A DNA stretch of 10,684 nt from CAYGZL01 sp964354345 (GTDB lineage Bacteria > Chloroflexota > Anaerolineae > Anaerolineales > UBA4823), in assembly GCA_964354345.1 (NCBI GenBank), contig CAYGZL010000071.1, positions 1 through 10,684 of the forward strand. Reading direction: 5' to 3'. Below, piece by piece: positions 6,526-10,684 of the stretch. The notes under the pieces were generated by a model that was not told the origin of the DNA, did no database searches, and was given only the letters and a program-made list of their open reading frames with translations. A program made the translations under genes and the position numbers. The stretch's first letter is position 1. Every line of letters begins with the position of its first letter.

Positions 6526-7782
6526 TTAATTCACTGCGTCTTCTACAATTTGCACCAGCCTGGGCAGGCAGGCCTGGCGAGAATAATGCTGCAAGGCGTA
6601 GGCGCGGCCGGACGCGCCGCGCTGGAGGCGCTCCTGGATGGGCGACTGAATACTTTGTTGGATGGCCTCCATCAGGCAAGCTGGATCCCCGGGCGGCGCC
6701 ACCCAACCGCAGCCGGAGGCCTGGATGACCGCCTCCAACTCTGAATCCGGCGCAGCCAGGCAAAGTATCGGTCGGGCTGCCAGCAGGTAATAGATCAGTT
6801 TGGAAGGCAACGAGACCTTTGCCTGCGCCCCCTGGGTGGGCAATAAAAACAGATCGGCAGCGGATAGCACCTGAGCAGTTTCAGCCGGCTGCCAGGGACT
6901 TAAGAAATGCACCCGAATCAAACCGAGCTTCACCGCCAGGCGCTGGCAATTCTCCAAACGACTGCCTTCTCCCGCAATTAATAAATGCAATGCTTCGATT
7001 TCGGGTAGCTGCGCCAGAGCCTCGAGCAGGTGCTCGACACCCGCCGCGGCGCCAATATTCCCGGCATAAACCAGCAGGAAGGCCTGCGGCAAAATGCCCA
7101 AACTGGAACGTAAGGGGTTGCCGGTTACCTCCAAGGCATCCAGCTCCGCCAACAAACCGGTCTCGTCAAACCAGTTGGCGATGACATGCAGGTTTTCAGC
7201 CGCAACCCTGCGCTGGCTGGCAAAAATATCAGCAAACGTATGGCTGATCACGACCACCGCCCGGCTGCTGCGGGCGATCCAACCATCCAGCGCCTGCAGG
7301 AAGCGATAGAACCACCCGGCCTGCGCCAGGCGACCCTGGACAACCAGGGACTCCGGATAGACATCCTGGATGCTCAACACCAGGGGAATACGACGCAGGC
7401 GAGCCGCCAGGCAGAGCAACCCCTGGGCAACCAGAGGCCAGGTGTTGGCATAAATCGCCTGGGATTTGGGACGCTGCCAGAGGACTTTCCAGGCAGCGCT
7501 CAAACCAAAAGTCAGGTTCTCCCACAGCCGGCTGAGCAGGCGCGACTCGGTCGAAACGGCGGCCAGGCAGCGGACGATCTCATATCCCTCTGGAGTGGAT
7601 TCTTTCCAATACGGACGCCGGGGATAATGCGGTGAACGCGTGCCGGAAGGCCGGCTGGGATATGGCGCCAGCACCTGAACCGAGTGTCCGCGTTCGTGCA
7701 ACGCCTGAGCCAGGTCAGCGCTGGTGCGGGCAGAGACCAGGGGCTCGGGAGGGAAGACCGCGCTGACGATCAGGATTCGCAC
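6526..7782 (-). CDS. GT4-like glycosyltransferase, WbuB/WcaI type
   Basis: This 418-residue GT-B fold enzyme is of normal family length. The N-terminal domain begins MRILIVSAVFPPEP (1-14) and contains LSIQDVYPESLV (136-147), a block typical of WbuB/WcaI-type enzymes. The C-terminal nucleotide-sugar domain has VYAGNIGAAAGVEHL (238-252), LIAGEGSR (268-275), the AADLFLLPT strand (308-316) and SLPSKLIYYLLAARPI (324-339). The acidic residue common at the SK..EY position of GT4 enzymes is Tyr331 here, which this subfamily tolerates. It should add one sugar to the lipid-linked repeat unit at the cytoplasmic membrane face. Donor and linkage cannot be read. The start is a GTG at 7782, chosen because it gives the canonical first beta strand. 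It lies 6 nt after the stop of the previous glycosyltransferase, and the acyltransferase starts 2 nt after its end. Confidence 0.92.
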   Translation of the reverse strand: MRILIVSAVFPPEPLVSARTSADLAQALHERGHSVQVLAPYPSRPSGTRSPHYPRRPYWKESTPEGYEIVRCLAAVSTESRLLSRLWENLTFGLSAAWKVLWQRPKSQAIYANTWPLVAQGLLCLAARLRRIPLVLSIQDVYPESLVVQGRLAQAGWFYRFLQALDGWIARSSRAVVVISHTFADIFASQRRVAAENLHVIANWFDETGLLAELDALEVTGNPLRSSLGILPQAFLLVYAGNIGAAAGVEHLLEALAQLPEIEALHLLIAGEGSRLENCQRLAVKLGLIRVHFLSPWQPAETAQVLSAADLFLLPTQGAQAKVSLPSKLIYYLLAARPILCLAAPDSELEAVIQASGCGWVAPPGDPACLMEAIQQSIQSPIQERLQRGASGRAYALQHYSRQACLPRLVQIVEDAVN

Positions 7783-7788
7783 TCAGAC

Positions 7789-8961
7789 CTATCTGGAAAT
7801 AACCTGTGTAAAATTTTCCTGCATTTCAGCCGCGACTTTCACTGGCGCAAAGCGCTCGCGAGCAAACTGGCGCGCCCGCACCGCCTGCTCTGGCTGGTTT
7901 TTCGATAGCGTCAAGAGACACTCCATTCCCTCTGCAATTGCCGGTATTTCTAACTTTGTCACCAATCCAACCCCAGCCTGGGCTACCTCTTCAGCAATCC
8001 CAACCCGGTTGGAAATCAGCACTGGCAACCCGGCTGCCAACGCTTCAACAGCCGCCATACCAAAATTATCCGAATAGGAAGTCAAAACAAATGCATCGGC
8101 GTCAACCAGCGCCGACAGGCGCTGTTGAGCATCCAGGTAATCAGTGAAAAAGACACGCCCTTGCAAACCAAATTCAACCACCTGGCGCCGGAGAATATTC
8201 TGGTAACCATCTTTATCTGGACCAGCCAGGACCAGCAAAGCATCCGGTTGGCTCTTCGCCAGGTGGGCAAAAGCAGCCAGGGTTAAGTTCAAACCTTTAC
8301 GAGCTTCCAAGCGACCCAGGTAAAGCAACAAAGGTGACGTAGCCGGAATTTGATGTTCGGTACGGAACCTTCCCTTCTCTGGTAAGTGTTCAAATTCGCT
8401 GACATCCACCGGGTTAGCGACCACAAATGGTTCAGGAGACAAATTCAGCCATTGTGACTCGCGTTGTTCCAGTCGAGAGGTATAGTGCAAAGCCGCAGCG
8501 TGTTCGATCAGACGGCGCTCAAACATGTGAAAATATGACCATTTCTTTAAATGCTTGTCCCGCCAGGTCTGGCGCATGAAGGATGTCCGCGGCGAAACCA
8601 CATAAGGCACCTGGCGACGCCTGGCCCAGGTGCAAGCGGGCAAGAAAGGATGGGTCCAAGTCGCGACGATGTAAACCAGATCATAATCAGAGATCGTCGC
8701 CTGACAGGCGCGCGCTAAACCTGCTGAGTAGAAATAATTCCCTCCCACATCCTGGCGAAAATATATCACTTTGACGCCGTCAAGTATCTGCGGTTGACCA
8801 GCAATCCCCTCCAGGCGTTCCTTACCATTGGCGTCGGTGGTGAACACGGTGACTTGCTCACCTAGGTTCGCCAACCCCTCACACAAAGCTGGCACACTGC
8901 GCGTCGGTCCACCGTAGATATAAGCTGGTTTATAAAAGGGAATCACACACAAAATCCGCAT
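7789..8961 (-). CDS. GT4 family glycosyltransferase
   Basis: This is a 390-residue GT-B enzyme. The N-terminal domain starts MRILCVIPFYKPAYIYGGPT (1-20), with the glycine-rich donor/acceptor loop expected of GT4 enzymes. The C-terminal domain carries LLYLGRLEARKGLN (212-225), LVLAGPDKDGY (243-253) and SDNFGMAAVEALAAGLPVL (297-315). The D298-x7-E306 pair is the E-x7-E motif with a conservative first position. It is a retaining nucleotide-sugar transferase of unknown donor, probably adding an internal sugar of the repeat unit. The open frame continues upstream to 9048, but the ATG at 8961 is the real start: it begins the first beta strand, has GAGAG 7 nt upstream, and lies 10 nt past the stop of the AsnB-like gene. 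GC content is lower here than in neighbours (about 42-48 % in sampled lines), which may point to separate acquisition. Confidence 0.93.
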   Translation of the reverse strand: MRILCVIPFYKPAYIYGGPTRSVPALCEGLANLGEQVTVFTTDANGKERLEGIAGQPQILDGVKVIYFRQDVGGNYFYSAGLARACQATISDYDLVYIVATWTHPFLPACTWARRRQVPYVVSPRTSFMRQTWRDKHLKKWSYFHMFERRLIEHAAALHYTSRLEQRESQWLNLSPEPFVVANPVDVSEFEHLPEKGRFRTEHQIPATSPLLLYLGRLEARKGLNLTLAAFAHLAKSQPDALLVLAGPDKDGYQNILRRQVVEFGLQGRVFFTDYLDAQQRLSALVDADAFVLTSYSDNFGMAAVEALAAGLPVLISNRVGIAEEVAQAGVGLVTKLEIPAIAEGMECLLTLSKNQPEQAVRARQFARERFAPVKVAAEMQENFTQVISR

Positions 8962-8968
8962 CACGTAA

Positions 8969-8973
8969 CTCTC
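8969..8973 (-). promoter_or_regulatory. Shine-Dalgarno site deciding the GT4 start at 8961
   Basis: The minus strand reads GAGAG, 7 nt before the ATG at 8961, and overlaps the TGA stop of the AsnB-like gene (8974-8972). This favours the short start over the longer open frame that begins inside the upstream gene. Confidence 0.5.
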
Positions 8974-10684
8974 ATAGATTCTGTTGGATCCACATGTCCA
9001 AGACGTACAACGACCAGGGGCGCGCCCAATTGGTGCGACCGTGCTCAAAATCTGCCATGATCTCCGCTACCACGGCCGGGTCTATCCAACGACCCATTCC
9101 CTGCAAGGGTTGTTGCAAACGCTGGTCAGTATCTTGCTTGAGTCGCGGATACATCCCGGCCTGTAACCAGGTCTCGAAGGGTAAAGTAAATGGACGCTTG
9201 CTCTGACGCAGGATGGCCTTGGGCAACAAATCATGCACCGCGTTGACCAGCAACGGCTTGGCGGTTACGCCCTTCAATTTCCATCTCCCATTCACCTGCA
9301 ACAAGCGCTCAACCAGCCGATGATCCAGAAACGGGACACGCACCTCCAGTGAATGGGCCATACTCATCATATCGGTGTCGCGCAGCAAGGTAGAAAGCAT
9401 ATATTGGCGCAACTCCAACCAGGAGATCTCACCCACTGGATCAAATCCGGCCGCGGTTTTTATCTGTGCGCCTACATATGCCTGCCAGGTGCCCAGGGCA
9501 GATGAGTTCGCTGCTAAGTGTTCGCGAGCATCTTGACGCAGCAATGCCAGGATCTGGCTGCGGGTGAAGAGGCCACGCACGGCAAAATACGGATGATTGA
9601 ACAATAAATCCTGGTTAAGATACGCTCGCAGTTTACGCTGGCTGTCCAGGCTGGTACCAACATACAACATAGAAAACCAACGCGCCAGAAGTATTAGTAG
9701 CGGTGAATGGATGAATTTCAGGCGCGGCACCATATTGAAGCTTGGATAACCACCGAATAGCTCATCCCCGCCCAGACCGGAGAGCGCCACGGTTAAACCG
9801 GCGCGGCGCGCCTCACGCGAGACATACCAGGAGTTGATACCATCCAGAGTGGGTTGATCCATGCTGGCGATTGCCTGGGGCAACTCGGTGAGTAACTCAG
9901 CCGGGTGGATTAAAAAACTTTGATGGCGCGTCCCATAGCGTTGGGCAGTCAGAAGGGCGGCAGCGCGCTCATCGCCCGGCTGCTCCGTAAATCCCAGGGT
10001 GAAGGTGCGCATCGCCTGGTCGGAGGTCTGGCTGCCGAGGGCAACGATCGTACCCGAGTCCACTCCGCCGGACAGAAATGCACCCAAGGGGACATCGCTG
10101 GTCAGGTGGCTGCTGATAGCGTCTGTCAGCCAACCACGCACTTCGATCGGAGAGGGCTGCAAACCCAGTGGCTGCGGCGGCTGCCAATAAATCCCCTTCG
10201 AGAATGACAGTTGCTGTCCATCCCACGCCACCGACAACCAGGCGGCCGGCGGCAACGAAGTGATCCCATTCACCAGCGTCAGCGGTTCCTGGACGCTGCC
10301 GAAAGCCAGGTAGGTGTAAAGCCCATCTACTGATAGCTGTTTTGACACCTGACCGCTGGCCAGCAGGGCACGGACTTCGGAAGCAAAGAGCAGGCGGTGC
10401 TTATCCTGCCACAGGTAGAGCGGCTTGATCCCAAGACGGTCGCGTGCCAGGAATAAACCCGGCTGTCCCGACACACGCATGTCCAGGATGGCCAAAGCGA
10501 ACATGCCCTGGAAATGAACCGGACAGTCGCTGCCCCAGGTTTCATAAGCGTGAACGACTGTCTCGGTGTCGCTCTGAGTGGTAAAACGGTGACCAAGGTT
10601 CTGCAGTTCGAGACGCAACTCCCGGTAGTTGTAGATTTCACCATTGAGGATGACGGCGACACTCTGATCTTCGTTGAAGACCGG
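8972..10684 (-). CDS. asnB: Asparagine synthetase (glutamine-hydrolysing), AsnB type; 5' end cut off
   Basis: 570 residues are visible. The gene runs off the right edge, so about 60 N-terminal residues, including the catalytic Cys2, are missing. The class-II glutaminase part shows PVFNEDQS (1-8), NGEIYNY (14-20), SDTETVVHAYETWG (about 38-51), HFQGMFALAILD (57-68) and LARDRLGIKPLYL (79-91). The synthetase part shows the ATP pyrophosphatase loop SGGVDS (205-210), followed by LSGLGGDELFGGYPS, RDTDMMSMAHSLEVRVPFLDHR and KRPFTLPFETW. AsnB makes asparagine from aspartate, glutamine and ATP. Homologues inside polysaccharide loci (for example WbpS-like proteins) are thought to amidate sugar carboxyl groups, and that role is possible here. 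The frame stays open through 10684 with no start, which confirms truncation by the window. It ends 10 nt before the next gene. The annotation as AsnB family is certain; the substrate is not. Confidence 0.93.
   Translation of the reverse strand, partial: PVFNEDQSVAVILNGEIYNYRELRLELQNLGHRFTTQSDTETVVHAYETWGSDCPVHFQGMFALAILDMRVSGQPGLFLARDRLGIKPLYLWQDKHRLLFASEVRALLASGQVSKQLSVDGLYTYLAFGSVQEPLTLVNGITSLPPAAWLSVAWDGQQLSFSKGIYWQPPQPLGLQPSPIEVRGWLTDAISSHLTSDVPLGAFLSGGVDSGTIVALGSQTSDQAMRTFTLGFTEQPGDERAAALLTAQRYGTRHQSFLIHPAELLTELPQAIASMDQPTLDGINSWYVSREARRAGLTVALSGLGGDELFGGYPSFNMVPRLKFIHSPLLILLARWFSMLYVGTSLDSQRKLRAYLNQDLLFNHPYFAVRGLFTRSQILALLRQDAREHLAANSSALGTWQAYVGAQIKTAAGFDPVGEISWLELRQYMLSTLLRDTDMMSMAHSLEVRVPFLDHRLVERLLQVNGRWKLKGVTAKPLLVNAVHDLLPKAILRQSKRPFTLPFETWLQAGMYPRLKQDTDQRLQQPLQGMGRWIDPAVVAEIMADFEHGRTNWARPWSLYVLDMWIQQNL

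Noticed and set aside
6524..6763. Longer N-terminus for the acyltransferase
   Set aside because: The extra 80 residues are the glycosyltransferase gene read in another frame, low in complexity (Gly, Arg, Pro), and the ATG at 6523 gives a normal-length protein.
6763..6811. Loss of the conserved acidic residue in the nucleotide-binding motif of the WbuB-type glycosyltransferase (Tyr331 in SKLIYY)
   Set aside because: WbuB/WcaI-like members commonly lack that acidic residue, so it does not suggest an inactive enzyme.
8962..9048. Longer N-terminus for the GT4 glycosyltransferase
   Set aside because: The 29 extra residues overlap the AsnB-like gene and precede the canonical first strand; the ATG at 8961 has its own ribosome-binding site.

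Overview
The window is one arm of a surface-polysaccharide (exopolysaccharide, capsule or O-antigen-type) biosynthesis locus. All nine supportable genes lie on the minus strand, so transcription runs from the right edge to the left. Spacing is tight (gaps of 10, 6, 2, 107, 29, -59, 3 and 54 nt), which suggests one long operon or two sub-operons split at the only sizeable gap (5745-5851). There are no RNA genes, insertion sequences or CRISPR arrays, and no stretch over 300 bases lacks a gene.

In transcription order the genes are: an AsnB-type glutamine-dependent asparagine synthetase/amidotransferase cut by the right edge (8972 to past 10684); two GT4-like glycosyltransferases (7789-8961 and 6526-7782); a left-handed beta-helix acyltransferase (5852-6523); a polyprenyl-phosphate sugar-1-phosphate transferase with an unusual domain order (4038-5744); a fused Wzz/bacterial tyrosine kinase with a C-terminal tyrosine cluster (2383-4008); a multi-pass UPF0104/LPG-synthase-TM (flippase-like) protein (1368-2441); a WecG/TagA/CpsF family (GT26) glycosyltransferase (597-1364); and a low-molecular-weight protein tyrosine phosphatase (72-542).

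Inferred joint function: the sugar transferase loads the first sugar-phosphate on undecaprenyl phosphate. The GT4 enzymes and the GT26 enzyme extend the lipid-linked unit, and the acyltransferase and perhaps the amidotransferase decorate it. The Wzz/kinase and the phosphatase form the phosphorylation cycle that governs chain length or export. No Wzx flippase, Wzy polymerase or Wza exporter is present; if they exist they lie outside the window.

Organism: moderately GC-rich (lines sampled by eye run from about 42 to 73 %). The single-polypeptide Wzz-kinase of only 541 residues, the rearranged sugar transferase and the gene mix would fit an Anaerolineae-like Chloroflexota bacterium. That is an inference without a marker gene and could be wrong. 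The most notable item is the sugar transferase, whose catalytic domain sits in front of the membrane/Rossmann module instead of behind it.
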